DNA of 64,000 nt from DASQPR01 sp963797675 (GCA_963797675.1 CAWCQQ010000002.1:372001-436000), one strand, 5' to 3'. Shown: positions 35,992 to 45,008, counted from the first letter of the stretch. A program made the numbers and translations. Notes: generated from the letters alone by a model not told the origin.

Positions 35992-36474
35992 ATGAGACTG
36001 TCGGCTCGGGTGGACTATGCGCTGCGTGCGGTGACCGAACTGGCGGCCGCGCAACTCGTCGCGGATACCGCCGACGCCGCCTCCGGCCCGCAGTTGATGA
36101 CCGCCGAGAAGCTCGCCACCGCGCAGAACATTCCCGGCAAATTCCTCGAAAGTATCCTCGTGCAGCTTCGGCGCGGCGGCATCGTGGCAGCTCAGCGTGG
36201 TCCGGACGGCGGATACTGGCTGATGCGTCCGGCCACCGAGATCTCGCTCGCCGACATCATCCGGGTCATCGACGGGCCACTCGCGCACGTCCGCGGTACG
36301 CGTCCGGAAGACCTCGGCTATACCGGCGCGGCCAAGCCGCTGCAGGATGTCTGGATCGCCCTCCGGGCGAGCGAGCGCGAGATCCTGGACATGGTCACGA
36401 TTGCCGACGTGGCGTCGAACGAGATGCCACCGCGCGTACGGGCTCTGATCGCCGACCCGGAAGCCTGGGCGTAG
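35992..36474 (+). CDS. Rrf2-family transcriptional regulator without cysteines
   Basis: A 160-residue winged-helix protein of the Rrf2 family. It has the family start MRLSARVDYALRAVTELA, the recognition helix LATAQNIPGKFLESILVQLRRGGIV and the wing RGPDGGYWLMRP. There is no cysteine in the whole sequence, so it cannot bind an Fe-S cluster as IscR, NsrR or RsrR do; CymR, the cysteine-metabolism repressor, is the better model. It lies directly upstream of the sulfate transporter operon, which has an inverted repeat over its promoter, so control of sulfate uptake is a reasonable inference. Confidence 0.88.
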   Translation: MRLSARVDYALRAVTELAAAQLVADTADAASGPQLMTAEKLATAQNIPGKFLESILVQLRRGGIVAAQRGPDGGYWLMRPATEISLADIIRVIDGPLAHVRGTRPEDLGYTGAAKPLQDVWIALRASEREILDMVTIADVASNEMPPRVRALIADPEAWA

Positions 36475-36542
36475 CTCCGGCGCGTCGTTGATCGGGTGCG
36501 CGGCTGCGCATCAGGCCGGAGCGTCACGAATCAGACACACAG

Positions 36543-36602
36543 TTGACGTATGTGAACGGGTTCCACTAGATTCCCTATCAAGTCAATCGACAATGTAGGG
36601 AA
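36543..36602 (+). promoter_or_regulatory. Sulfate-operon promoter with overlapping inverted repeat
   Basis: -35 TTGACG (36543-36548), an 18-bp spacer and -10 TAGATT (36567-36572) predict transcription start near 36579. A perfect 7-bp inverted repeat, TTCCCTA (36571-36577) and TAGGGAA (36596-36602), spans from the -10 across the start point to the ribosome site (AGGGAAGG). Its left arm lies mostly upstream of the start, so a DNA operator is more likely than an mRNA hairpin. The Rrf2 protein encoded just upstream is the prime candidate ligand. Confidence 0.7.
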
Positions 36603-36609
36603 GGTTCCA

Positions 36610-37659
36610 GTGAAGCGGAATTTACGGGCCCTCGCGGCCGTTGCCGGTCTCGCGCTCGCAGCAGCGGGACTCGCGGCGTGCAGCAGCTCGTCCTCGTCGA
36701 GCCCGGGCGCACCGACGGTGACGCTGTCACTCGTTGCATACTCGACGCCGCAGGCGGCGTACACGGATCTGATCAAGGCATTCCAGAAGACGCCGGCTGG
36801 AAAGAACGTCAAGTTCACGACGTCCTACGGTGCGTCCGGCGACCAGAGCCGCGCGGTCGCGGCCGGTCAGGCAGCCGACATCGTCGCCTTCTCGGCGTCC
36901 CCGGACATCGACCGGCTGGTCAAGGCCAACCTGGTCGACGCGGGCTGGAACGCCAACCAGTACAAGGGCATGATCACCGACTCCGTCGTGGTGATCGCGA
37001 CCCGCCCCGGGAACCCGAAGAACATCAAGACCTGGGATGACCTGATCAAGCCCGGTGTCTCGGTGATCTCGCCGAACCCGATCAGCTCCGGTGGCGCGCG
37101 CTGGAACGTCATGGCGGCCTACGGCGCCGAGTCGGCCAAGAACACGAACGAGGCCGCCGGCGACGCGTACCTGGACGCGCTGTTCCCGCAGATCGCCGTG
37201 CAGGACACGAGCGCTCGCGCTTCGCTGCAGACGTTCATCGGTGGCAAGGGCGACGCCATGATCGCGTACGAGAACGACGCGATCTTCGCGAAGCAGAAGG
37301 GCCAGGCGCTGGACTACACGATCCCGGATGACACCATCCTGATCGAGAACCCGGTCGCCGTGACCAGCGACAGCAAGAACCCGGTGCAGGCGAAGGCGTT
37401 CCTCGACTTCCTCTACACGCCGGCGGCGCAGAAGATCTACGCGCAGAACGGCTACCGGCCGATCGTCCAGGGCGACTACGGCGTTTCGTTCCCGACGCCA
37501 CCCGGACTGTTCACCATCGACGACCTTGGCGGCTGGACGGCGATCACGAAGAAGTACTTCGACGCGAACACCGGTATCGTCACCAAAATCGAAGAGAAGA
37601 ACGGTGTGGCAACGGCGCCGACCGCGAGCGCTTCACCGTCAGCGTCCAAGGCCAGCTAA
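36610..37659 (+). CDS. Sulfate ABC transporter substrate-binding lipoprotein
   Basis: A 349-residue lipoprotein: signal peptide with lipobox LAAC (Cys about residue 24), a Ser-rich linker, then a periplasmic-binding-protein type II fold of the sulfate/thiosulfate (Sbp/CysP) family. Characteristic stretches are LVAYSTPQAAYTDLI, SYGASGDQSRAVAAGQAADIVAFS, NPISSGGARWNVMAAYG and PVQAKAFLDFLYTPAAQKIYAQNGYRP. It delivers sulfate (or thiosulfate) to the membrane complex encoded by the next three genes. GTG start, with AGGGAAGG 5 nt upstream. First gene of a four-gene operon. Confidence 0.92.
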   Translation: MKRNLRALAAVAGLALAAAGLAACSSSSSSSPGAPTVTLSLVAYSTPQAAYTDLIKAFQKTPAGKNVKFTTSYGASGDQSRAVAAGQAADIVAFSASPDIDRLVKANLVDAGWNANQYKGMITDSVVVIATRPGNPKNIKTWDDLIKPGVSVISPNPISSGGARWNVMAAYGAESAKNTNEAAGDAYLDALFPQIAVQDTSARASLQTFIGGKGDAMIAYENDAIFAKQKGQALDYTIPDDTILIENPVAVTSDSKNPVQAKAFLDFLYTPAAQKIYAQNGYRPIVQGDYGVSFPTPPGLFTIDDLGGWTAITKKYFDANTGIVTKIEEKNGVATAPTASASPSASKAS

Positions 37660-37667
37660 GCCAGCGA

Positions 37668-38549
37668 ATGACCACTGACCAACAGACACCGACGAGGTCC
37701 GGCGACGCGCCGGACCTCGTCGGTGCGTCTGCACCGACCCCCCGTACGCGGACCAGACGAGCCCGCAAAGCGGGCCGAGCACCAGGCCTCGGACTCGGCT
37801 TCGCCGTGATCTACCTGAGCATCATCGTGCTGGTCCCCCTGGCCGTGCTGGTCTTCAAGTCGACCGGCCACGGCTCCCACTACTTCTGGGCCGCGGTGAC
37901 CACGCCCGACGCATGGTCGGCACTCAAGTTCACGCTGATCGCGTCGGTACTGGTCGCACTGGTCAATCTGGTGATGGGCACGATCATCGCCTGGGTGCTG
38001 GTGCGCGACCGGTTCTTCGGCAAGGCGGTGATCGACGTGCTGATCGATCTGCCGTTTGCGCTGCCGACGATCGTGGCCGGCCTGGTGCTGCTCGAGCTGT
38101 ACGGCATCTCCAGCCCGCTGCACGTGGACCTCGCGTACAAGCGGGTGGGGGTGTTCGTCGCGCTGCTGTTCGTGACGTTGCCCTACGTCGTGCGTACGGT
38201 CCAGCCGGTACTGATCGAGTTCGATCGCGACATGGAACAGGCCGCCTACTCGCTCGGCGCCGGGCGGGGGACCACGTTCCGCCGGATCGTGCTGCCGAAC
38301 CTGCTGCCGGCGATGCTGTCCGGCGCCGGGCTGGCGTTCACGCGGTCGATCGCCGAGTACGGTTCGACGATCCTGATCTCCGGGAACCTGCCGAACCAGA
38401 CGCAGGTCGTCTCCGTCACGATCTACAACCGGATCCAGGGCGACGATCAGGTCGGCGCGGCCGCGATCTCCACGGTGCTGCTGGGCATCGCGTTGGTCGT
38501 ACTCATCGGTCTTGATCTTCTGCAGCGACGGGGGGCGCGCCGTGGGTAA
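37668..38549 (+). CDS. cysT: Sulfate ABC transporter permease CysT/CysU
   Basis: A 293-residue integral membrane permease with six helices after a ~40-residue basic cytoplasmic N-terminus. The coupling helix EAA loop appears as EQAAYSLGAGRGTTFRRIVLPNLLPA (about residues 190-215), and the helix before it carries PTIVAGLVLLELYG. CysT-typical features are FARSIAEYGSTILISGNLP in pattern near residue 225. It forms the sulfate channel with CysW. The start is 8 nt after the substrate-binding protein stop, and cysW overlaps its end by 8 nt, so the genes are translationally coupled. Confidence 0.92.
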   Translation: MTTDQQTPTRSGDAPDLVGASAPTPRTRTRRARKAGRAPGLGLGFAVIYLSIIVLVPLAVLVFKSTGHGSHYFWAAVTTPDAWSALKFTLIASVLVALVNLVMGTIIAWVLVRDRFFGKAVIDVLIDLPFALPTIVAGLVLLELYGISSPLHVDLAYKRVGVFVALLFVTLPYVVRTVQPVLIEFDRDMEQAAYSLGAGRGTTFRRIVLPNLLPAMLSGAGLAFTRSIAEYGSTILISGNLPNQTQVVSVTIYNRIQGDDQVGAAAISTVLLGIALVVLIGLDLLQRRGARRG

Positions 38550-39345
38550 GTGGTCGTTGCGGTTGATCACCATTCTCTATTTGATGTTTTTGTTGATCAT
38601 TCCGATCGGGTTGATCGGCTGGCGGACGTTCTCGGGTGGCTGGCAGCCCGTGCACGATGCGCTGACCTCCGAAGACTTCCTCTCCGCGTTGAAGGTCACG
38701 CTGATCGTCGCGATCTGGGCGGTCGTTGCCAATACGGTGTTCGGCATCATCACCGCACTCGTGCTCACCCGGACCCGGTTCCCTGGTAAGCGTCTTCTGA
38801 GCGCGCTCGTCGACCTGCCACTCGCGGTGTCGCCGGTCGTGGTCGGCCTCGCGTTGATCCTGGTCTACGGCAAGTTCGCGCCAGTCGGTGGCTGGTTCGA
38901 GAAGCACGGCGTCCAGATCATCTTCTCCACGCCGGGCATGGTGTTCGCCACCGTGTTCGTGTCGCTGCCGCTGGTCGTACGCGCGATCGTGCCGGTGCTC
39001 GAAGAGATGGGCGAGGAGCAGGAACAGGCCGCGCACACACTCGGCGCCAGTCGGTGGACCGCGTTCTGGCGGATCACGCTGCCCGGCATGAAGTGGGCGC
39101 TGGCCTACGGCGTCGTGCTCTGCCTCGCGCGTGCGCTGGGCGAGTACGGCGCGGTCGCGGTCGTGTCCGGCCGGATCGTCGATCAGACCCAGACCCTCAC
39201 CTTGTACGTCGAGCAGGAGCACGGCAACTTCGACGACTCCGGCGCGTTCGCGGCATCGACCGTGCTGGCGTTGCTCGCGATCGTCGCACTCCTGCTCACC
39301 AAGCTGCTCCGCTCCCGGACGGATCAATCGAAGGACACCGACTGA
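38542..39345 (+). CDS. cysW: Sulfate ABC transporter permease CysW
   Basis: A 267-residue permease, the second channel subunit. It has six helices; the EAA loop is EQAAHTLGASRWTAFWRITLPGMKWAL in pattern (about residues 157-183), and SPVVVGLALILVYGKF precedes it. ARALGEYGAVAVVSGRI and the C-terminal LTLYVEQEHGNFDDSGAF are CysW-typical. The GTG start at 38542 overlaps the cysT stop; an ATG 30 nt earlier adds an uncharacteristic extension. cysA follows after 1 nt. Confidence 0.92.
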   Translation: MGKWSLRLITILYLMFLLIIPIGLIGWRTFSGGWQPVHDALTSEDFLSALKVTLIVAIWAVVANTVFGIITALVLTRTRFPGKRLLSALVDLPLAVSPVVVGLALILVYGKFAPVGGWFEKHGVQIIFSTPGMVFATVFVSLPLVVRAIVPVLEEMGEEQEQAAHTLGASRWTAFWRITLPGMKWALAYGVVLCLARALGEYGAVAVVSGRIVDQTQTLTLYVEQEHGNFDDSGAFAASTVLALLAIVALLLTKLLRSRTDQSKDTD

Positions 39346-39346
39346 T

Positions 39347-40324
39347 ATGGCAATCGAAGTACGTGACGTCAACAAGTCGTTCGGTGCCACGCCGGTCCTC
39401 AAGAACGTGTCCCTGGACATCCCGGACGGCTCGTTGACCGCGCTGCTCGGCCCGAGCGGCGGCGGCAAGTCCACGCTGCTGCGGGTGATCGCCGGTCTGG
39501 AACGGCCGGACACCGGCACGGTGATGATCTCCGGCGTGGATGCCACCAAGCTGACGCCGCAGAAGCGCAACGTCGGATTCGTGTTCCAGCACTATGCGGC
39601 GTTCAAGCACATGACGGTGTTCAAGAACGTCGCGTTCGGCCTGGAGATCCGTAAGCGGCCGAAGGGCGACATCAAGAAGCGCGTGATGGAGCTGCTCGAA
39701 CTCGTACACCTGGAGCAGTTCGCCAACCGCTATCCGGCTCAACTGTCCGGCGGGCAGCGGCAGCGGATGGCGCTCGCTCGTGCTCTTGCGGTCGAGCCGG
39801 AGGTGCTGCTGTTGGACGAGCCGTTCGGCGCGCTCGACGCCCAGGTACGCAAGGAGCTGCGGCTCTGGCTGCGCCGCCTGCACGAAGAGGTGCACGTGAC
39901 GACCGTGTTCGTGACGCACGACCAGGAGGAGGCGATGGAGGTCGCGGACCGCATCGCCGTGCTCGCCGGCGGCGTCGTCGAGCAGGTCGGCAGCCCGCAC
40001 GAGATCTACGAGAACCCGGCGAACGAGTTCGTGATGAGCTTCCTCGGCTCGGTCACCCGGCTCGGCGGCCAGCTCGTCCGCCCGCATGACATCGTCGTCT
40101 CGGCCGCCGAGACGCCCGGTGCGACGACGGCGCGGGTGGATCGCGTCGTCCGGCTCGGCTTCGAGGTACGGGCCGAGATGTCGACGGTCGACGGCGAGGT
40201 GTGGACGCAGCTCACCCGCGAGGGTGCGGACGCGCTCGCAATCAAGGCCGGCGACACCGTATACCTGACGGCGCGCTCGGACGCCAAGGTGATCGTCCCG
40301 GCGCAGGCGCCCGCACACGTCTGA
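39347..40324 (+). CDS. cysA: Sulfate ABC transporter ATP-binding protein
   Basis: A 325-residue ATPase that powers CysT/CysW. All ATP-site motifs are intact: Walker A GPSGGGKST (about residues 35-43), Q-loop FVFQHYAAF, signature LSGGQRQRMALARAL, Walker B LLLDEPFGALD and H-loop FVTHDQEEAM. The C-terminal ~80 residues (FLGSVTRLGGQLVRPHDIVV) form the TOBE-like regulatory domain of CysA/PotA-type proteins. The start lies 1 nt after the cysW stop. A 12-bp hairpin terminator follows. Confidence 0.93.
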   Translation: MAIEVRDVNKSFGATPVLKNVSLDIPDGSLTALLGPSGGGKSTLLRVIAGLERPDTGTVMISGVDATKLTPQKRNVGFVFQHYAAFKHMTVFKNVAFGLEIRKRPKGDIKKRVMELLELVHLEQFANRYPAQLSGGQRQRMALARALAVEPEVLLLDEPFGALDAQVRKELRLWLRRLHEEVHVTTVFVTHDQEEAMEVADRIAVLAGGVVEQVGSPHEIYENPANEFVMSFLGSVTRLGGQLVRPHDIVVSAAETPGATTARVDRVVRLGFEVRAEMSTVDGEVWTQLTREGADALAIKAGDTVYLTARSDAKVIVPAQAPAHV

Positions 40325-40333
40325 TCACGGGCA

Positions 40334-40369
40334 CCGAGCCGGCCGTCCGTCACGGGTCGGCCGGCTCGG
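40334..40369 (+). terminator. Hairpin terminator of the sulfate operon
   Basis: A 12-bp GC-rich stem, CCGAGCCGGCCG (40334-40345) with CGGCCGGCTCGG (40358-40369), and a 12-nt loop lie 10 nt after the cysA stop and before the CapA gene. Confidence 0.8.
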
Positions 40370-40421
40370 ACCGTGTGCCGATACTTGCCGCACCGGCCGG
40401 ATGCAGGCACAGTGTGCTGTC

Positions 40422-41630
40422 GTGACCCGTCCGTTTGTTCTCAAGATCGCCGCGCTCACCCTCGTCGCGGCGGGTCTCGCCGGCTGCACATCGAAACCGG
40501 CCACCGTTTCCGGCACGACCGCGTCCAGCGCTGTTCAGGCGGGCGGTGCCGTCAGCGCCGCGCCGACCGGGCCGCGGACGCTGACCATCCTGGGCGCCGG
40601 TGACGAACTCCTGCACCCGGACGTGTGGGCGCAGGCGCAGAAGGATGCGAAGGCAGACGGCAAGTCCGGCATGTACTTCGACGACATCTTCACCGACGTC
40701 AAGCCGGCGATCGAGGCCGCCGACGTCGCGGTCTGCCACCTGGAGACCCCGGTCGCGCCCGCGAACGGCCCATATGAGGGCTATCCGCGCTTCAGCGTGC
40801 CGCCTCAGATCGCACAGACCATCAAAGATATCGGGTACGACACCTGCTCCACCGCCTCGAATCACACGCTCGACCAGGGTACGGCCGGCATCAAACGGAC
40901 CCTCGACGCGCTCGACGCCGCCGGTGTTCAGCACGCCGGCAGTTACCGGACCGAAGCCGACTCCGAGACGACGAACATGCTGACCGTGACGCCTCGCCAA
41001 GGCGGAGCGCCGGTAAAGGTGGCCCAGCTGTCGTACACGTTCGGATTCAACGGTCTCAGCCGCCCGTCCGGCGAGTCGTGGGTGGCGAACCTGACCGATG
41101 CGAGCGCCATCCTCGCGGCCGCCCATCGTGCCCGTACGGCCGGCGCGGCCATCGTGGTGCTCTCGATCCACTGGGGCGTCGAATACTCGCATGTGCCGAA
41201 CTCGCAGCAGATCGCGCTGGCCAAGCAGCTCACCGCGTCGCCGGACATCGATCTCATCCTTGGCTGCCACGAACACGTCGTCCAGCCGATCGCGAAGGTC
41301 AACGGCAAGTGGGTCATCTACGGCATGGGTAACCAGGTCGCTCGGCACGCGGATCCGATCAACGACAACCGCGAAGGCATCATGCCCGAGGTCACATTCA
41401 CCGAGAACGCGTCCGGCCACTGGGTCGCCACGAAGGCGCAGGTGATCCCGACATGGGTCGCATTGACGCCGAATATCCGCGTGATCGACGTGCCGGACGC
41501 ACTGGCCGATCCGGCGACGACCGCCGCCAACAAGTCGATCTACGCAGGTGCGCTGAGCCGGATCACCGATTACGTGGACCGGCTGGGCGGAAAGGCCGAC
41601 GGCCTGACGATTGCACCGGCCGACAATTAG
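40422..41630 (+). CDS. CapA-family (PGA_cap) lipoprotein
   Basis: A 402-residue secreted protein. The signal peptide has lipobox LAGC (Cys about residue 22). The mature part is the PGA_cap/CapA calcineurin-like domain: ILGAGDELLHPDVW (first metal site), VAVCHLETPVAP, SNHTLDQGTAG (Asn-His), IVVLSIHWGVEY and ILGCHEHVVQPI, with the expected Asp, Asn and His ligands. CapA proteins act in poly-gamma-glutamate or other surface polymers; no capB/capC partners are present, so a phosphoesterase role at the surface is likelier. GTG 40422 gives the most compact signal peptide; ATG 40401 is in frame. Confidence 0.85.
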   Translation: MTRPFVLKIAALTLVAAGLAGCTSKPATVSGTTASSAVQAGGAVSAAPTGPRTLTILGAGDELLHPDVWAQAQKDAKADGKSGMYFDDIFTDVKPAIEAADVAVCHLETPVAPANGPYEGYPRFSVPPQIAQTIKDIGYDTCSTASNHTLDQGTAGIKRTLDALDAAGVQHAGSYRTEADSETTNMLTVTPRQGGAPVKVAQLSYTFGFNGLSRPSGESWVANLTDASAILAAAHRARTAGAAIVVLSIHWGVEYSHVPNSQQIALAKQLTASPDIDLILGCHEHVVQPIAKVNGKWVIYGMGNQVARHADPINDNREGIMPEVTFTENASGHWVATKAQVIPTWVALTPNIRVIDVPDALADPATTAANKSIYAGALSRITDYVDRLGGKADGLTIAPADN

Positions 41631-41670
41631 AAGCTGCCTCGCCGGCTCGCGCGACGCGGCGACCGGCAGT

Positions 41671-42014
41671 CGGTCCTCTTTGTGGCGGCCTACCGCTCTG
41701 CACCGCATGTGGGTCCAGAGTGGTAGGCGCCCGGGAGTGTGGTTTCTGGTTGGGGCGGCCTGTCGCTTTGCGCCGTTTGTGAGTCCGGAGGGTTTGAACG
41801 GCTGGCGGGCGGTCCTGTTTGCGCGGCCTACCGCTCTGCACCGTTTGTGGGTCCAGAGTGGTAGGCGCCCGGGAGTGTGGTTTCTGGTTGGGGCCGCCTG
41901 TCGCTTTGCACCCGGGCGGGAGTCCAGACGGGGTCGAACGGCTGACGTTCGAGTCCTCTTTGTTGCGGCCTACCGCTCTGCACCGTTTGTGAGTCCAGAG
42001 TGGTAGGCGCCCGA
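41671..42014. repeat. Five-copy ~70-bp hairpin repeat array
   Basis: Five related units start near 41687, 41757, 41825, 41894 and 41967 (spacing about 68-74 bp). Units 1, 3 and 5 begin GGCCTACCGCTCTGCACCG; units 2 and 4 begin GCCTGTCGCTTTGC. Together they form a ~140-bp super-repeat present about 2.3 times. Units 1, 3 and 5 fold into the same hairpin: GCCTACC-G-CTCTG pairs with CAGAG-T-GGTAGGC (41688-41728, 41826-41866, 41968-42008). The array fills the convergent gap between the capA-like and HAD genes. Open frames through it have repetitive, non-protein-like translations, so it is treated as non-coding. Confidence 0.85.
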
Positions 42015-42053
42015 ACAAGTGCCCGCCGCGAGGTCCGGCGCCACGGAGGCGAC

Positions 42054-42656
42054 CTAGATCAGGTTCAGGTCGAGCAGGGCGGATCGGAGCGTCGGCACGT
42101 CCTGGAACAGGATGCTGTGGATGCCGAGAGCGGCGGCGGCTGCGACGTTCGGGCGCCGGTCGTCGATGAACACGCACTCGTGCGGTTCGGCGCCGATCGC
42201 CGCGAGCGCAGCGGTGAAGTAGGCGGGGTCGGGCTTTGCGAAGCCGAGGTCGCACGAGATCAGCGATCCGGTGAGCCACTCGGCGCCGGCGAGCTTTTCC
42301 ATGATCGCCCTGCCGCGACGTGCCTCCTGATTTGTCGCGAGGAAGGTTCGCTCGATGGTCATCTGCGGGATGAGGTCCAGGAGATCCTGATTCAGCAGGA
42401 CGGCGTTCACGAGCCAGCCGTCGAGGAACTCCTGCGCAGCGATGCCGTCGACGTGCCCTGGCAGCAGCTTCTCGACAAGGCCGAGCAGGTCGCCGCGGCC
42501 GACGATCGCTTCTGCCTCGTCCGGATGGTGGGTCAACTCGGTGAAGAAGGCCTCGACATCGACCCGCCATGCGTACGCGTTGTTCATCGCGGCGACGTAC
42601 TCGGGTGACTGGAACCCGAGCACGCCATCGAAGTCGAGTAGCAGCGTCGAGATCAC
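42054..42656 (-). CDS. HAD-family hydrolase, subfamily IA
   Basis: A 200-residue HAD phosphatase. Motif I LLLDFDGVLGF lies at residues 5-15, a helical cap follows, motif II is FLATNQEARRG (about 104-114), the motif III Lys is in LGFAKPDPAYF, and motif IV is CVFIDDRRPNV (about 168-178). The substrate is unknown. The gene is convergent with the capA-like gene across the repeat array and divergent from the kinase gene. Confidence 0.85.
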   Translation of the reverse strand: MISTLLLDFDGVLGFQSPEYVAAMNNAYAWRVDVEAFFTELTHHPDEAEAIVGRGDLLGLVEKLLPGHVDGIAAQEFLDGWLVNAVLLNQDLLDLIPQMTIERTFLATNQEARRGRAIMEKLAGAEWLTGSLISCDLGFAKPDPAYFTAALAAIGAEPHECVFIDDRRPNVAAAAALGIHSILFQDVPTLRSALLDLNLI

Positions 42657-42851
42657 CCGGCCAGTCTAGGCAACCGTCGCGTGACCAACATCAATGTGAC
42701 GCTGTCGGCTTTTGGGCCGATAGCGGCTCGATCCGACACGGATGGGGATTTCGCTTTCTCGTGTCAACTGGCATGCTGTCGCGAGAATGTGTTCAGTGCG
42801 ATTCCACACGTCATCGGGGCGAATGCGGATGCGCGGGGGAGGGACAATACG

Positions 42852-44765
42852 GTGAGTGGCGGCGTACGGGGCATGCCGCTTCGACCGGGCGATCCGCAGC
42901 AATTGGGAAAATACCGGCTGCTGCAACGCCTTGGCGAAGGTGGCATGGGATCGGTCTATCTGGCCGATTCGCCGGAGGGACGGACGGTCGCGCTCAAAGT
43001 CATCCGCGCGGACCTCGCCGTCGAGCCCGAATTCCGGCGTCGTTTCCGTAGCGAGGTCACCCGCGCGCAGGAGGTACCACCGTTCTGCACGGCCGAGGTG
43101 CTCGACTCCGATCCGGATCACGAGACTCCGTACCTGGTGGTCGAATATGTGGACGGGCCGAGCCTGGCCGAGGTCGTTCTCGACCGGGGACCGCTGACGC
43201 CGGCGAACCTCTACGGCCTCGCGATCGGCGTCGCCACCGCGCTGTACGCGATCCACAGCGCCGGAGTCATCCACCGCGACCTGAAGCCGAGCAACGTCCT
43301 ACTCGCCCCGGGATCACCGAAGGTCATCGACTTCGGGATCGCACAGGCGGCCAGCGGTACCGATGGCGACACGCGCACGGATCAGCTGATCGGCACCGTG
43401 TCCTATATGGCGCCGGAACGGCTCGACCCCGGCGTACACGCAGCGTTGACGCCGGCCGCGGACATCTTCGCGTGGGGCGCCGTGCTGGCCTTCGCGGCAA
43501 CCGGGCGCGTTCCGTTCATGGCCGACTCGTCGCCGGCGACCGCGGTCGCGATCCTGACCCGCCCGCCGGACCTGGACGGTATCACCGAACCGCTGAAGTC
43601 CCTGGTGGCGCAGGCGCTCGCGAAGAATCCGCTGGACCGGCCGTCCGCGCGTGAACTGCTCGATGAGCTGCTCTCGCGTACGCCCAAGGGTGTGCTCGCG
43701 GCGGTGGCCGAGAAGTCGTCCGAGAACCCGATCGTCAACGCCGTCGTGCAGAACCTGTCGACCGACGTGGTGGCCGCTGCGCACGAGGTGCCGGCGGAGT
43801 TCACCTCGGCACTTCAGTACTCCTATGTCGATGTCACCGGCGAGTTTGCAACCGTCCCGGCCGGCCGCGGCCCGGATCCCAGTGCGCTGACCGAGATCGT
43901 CCGTCCGCCACGGCGCCGGGCCGGGCGCGCGTTGCGGGGTCTCGGCATAACGCTGCTGGTGCTGATCGTCCTGACGACCGCCGGCGCGGTGGCCGGGTTC
44001 GCGACGGGCTACCTGCACGTACCCGGCTCGGCGGGGGCCGGGTCACCCCCGGCGCCATCGGTGACCCCCTCGTCGGCGCCGTCCCCGTCCGCGCTGCCGT
44101 CTCCGCCGCCGTCACCGTCCCTGTCGCCATCGCCGTCGGTGCCCCCGTCGTCGTCGGCGGAGACGTTCCCGAAGAAGATCGTGGTGGACAGCCTCGCAGC
44201 ACCGGGCAACTGGAAGCTGAGCGATCCCACGGCGACGAACGGCTCTTGCGCGTTCAATGACGCGCATTACGTCATTTCGCTGCTCCAGATTCCTGACGTC
44301 GGCGTACCGACCTACCGCTGCCAGGGCATCTCCAACAAGTTCACCGATGTTCTGGTCTCGGTGAACATCAGGCTGCTGACGCCGGGCAGTTGCGCCGGCA
44401 TCTGGTTCCACCTCACGTCGGTATCGACGAGGCTGCACGGCTACGGCGTGCAGGTCTGCACGGACGGAATCACCGTCGGCGATAACGGCGTCGCGGACTT
44501 CGCGCAGCTGGGCCTGCCGATCCCGTTCGCGACGCCGATACCGCTGAACACGGCGGTCCGGATCACGGTCGAGGTGAGCGGCGACCGTGTCCTCCTGTTC
44601 CGCAACGGCGTCGAGCTAGGCCGGCCGCTCGAAGGACTGACCGGCACGTACGCCAGCGGTTACGTCGGCCTCGGCGTGATCCAGCACTACGGGGACACAG
44701 CGACCCCGTACGAGGTGGCGTTCGACCACATCGAAGTGGACGCTCCCCAACATTCATCGCCCTGA
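42852..44765 (+). CDS. Receptor-type Ser/Thr protein kinase with beta-sandwich ectodomain
   Basis: A 637-residue membrane kinase. The cytoplasmic kinase domain (about residues 18-275) has the glycine loop LGEGGMGSVY, catalytic Lys in ALKVI, HRDLKPSNV, DFG (KVIDFGIAQ) and APE (YMAPERL). A juxtamembrane linker leads to one membrane helix (about 358-382), then a Pro/Ser-rich spacer and a ~190-residue ectodomain with paired Cys. The ectodomain ends LEGLTGTYASGYVGLGVIQ and resembles a concanavalin-like jelly roll of the LamG/DUF1080 type. There are no PASTA repeats. GGGGGAGGG lies about 8 nt before the GTG start. The ligand is unknown; a carbohydrate or cell-wall fragment would fit the fold. Confidence 0.88.
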   Translation: MSGGVRGMPLRPGDPQQLGKYRLLQRLGEGGMGSVYLADSPEGRTVALKVIRADLAVEPEFRRRFRSEVTRAQEVPPFCTAEVLDSDPDHETPYLVVEYVDGPSLAEVVLDRGPLTPANLYGLAIGVATALYAIHSAGVIHRDLKPSNVLLAPGSPKVIDFGIAQAASGTDGDTRTDQLIGTVSYMAPERLDPGVHAALTPAADIFAWGAVLAFAATGRVPFMADSSPATAVAILTRPPDLDGITEPLKSLVAQALAKNPLDRPSARELLDELLSRTPKGVLAAVAEKSSENPIVNAVVQNLSTDVVAAAHEVPAEFTSALQYSYVDVTGEFATVPAGRGPDPSALTEIVRPPRRRAGRALRGLGITLLVLIVLTTAGAVAGFATGYLHVPGSAGAGSPPAPSVTPSSAPSPSALPSPPPSPSLSPSPSVPPSSSAETFPKKIVVDSLAAPGNWKLSDPTATNGSCAFNDAHYVISLLQIPDVGVPTYRCQGISNKFTDVLVSVNIRLLTPGSCAGIWFHLTSVSTRLHGYGVQVCTDGITVGDNGVADFAQLGLPIPFATPIPLNTAVRITVEVSGDRVLLFRNGVELGRPLEGLTGTYASGYVGLGVIQHYGDTATPYEVAFDHIEVDAPQHSSP

Positions 44766-45008
44766 CGCGTCGGCGTACGCGTCGGATTGTGCGCTTATCG
44801 CCAATCGATGCAATTGACGCAATATCAGGAATTGCGCACCCGTACGTTAACCGGGCGGAAATAGTCCACAGGCTTCGTATGGCCGACGCTCATTGGACAC
44901 CTTGCACATGTGCGGCCGACACCCAGCTCACAGAGCGTGTGCCCACGACCACTGGTCTGGGGAGGCTAGTCGGCTTTGTGATCGTGCTTGGTGGAGGAGG
45001 CGTCAGCG

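Noticed and set aside
41611..42006. Protein encoded through the hairpin repeat array
   Set aside because: The translation is repetitive (RPTALHRLWVQSGRR-type) with no ribosome site, and both strands give similar repeats.
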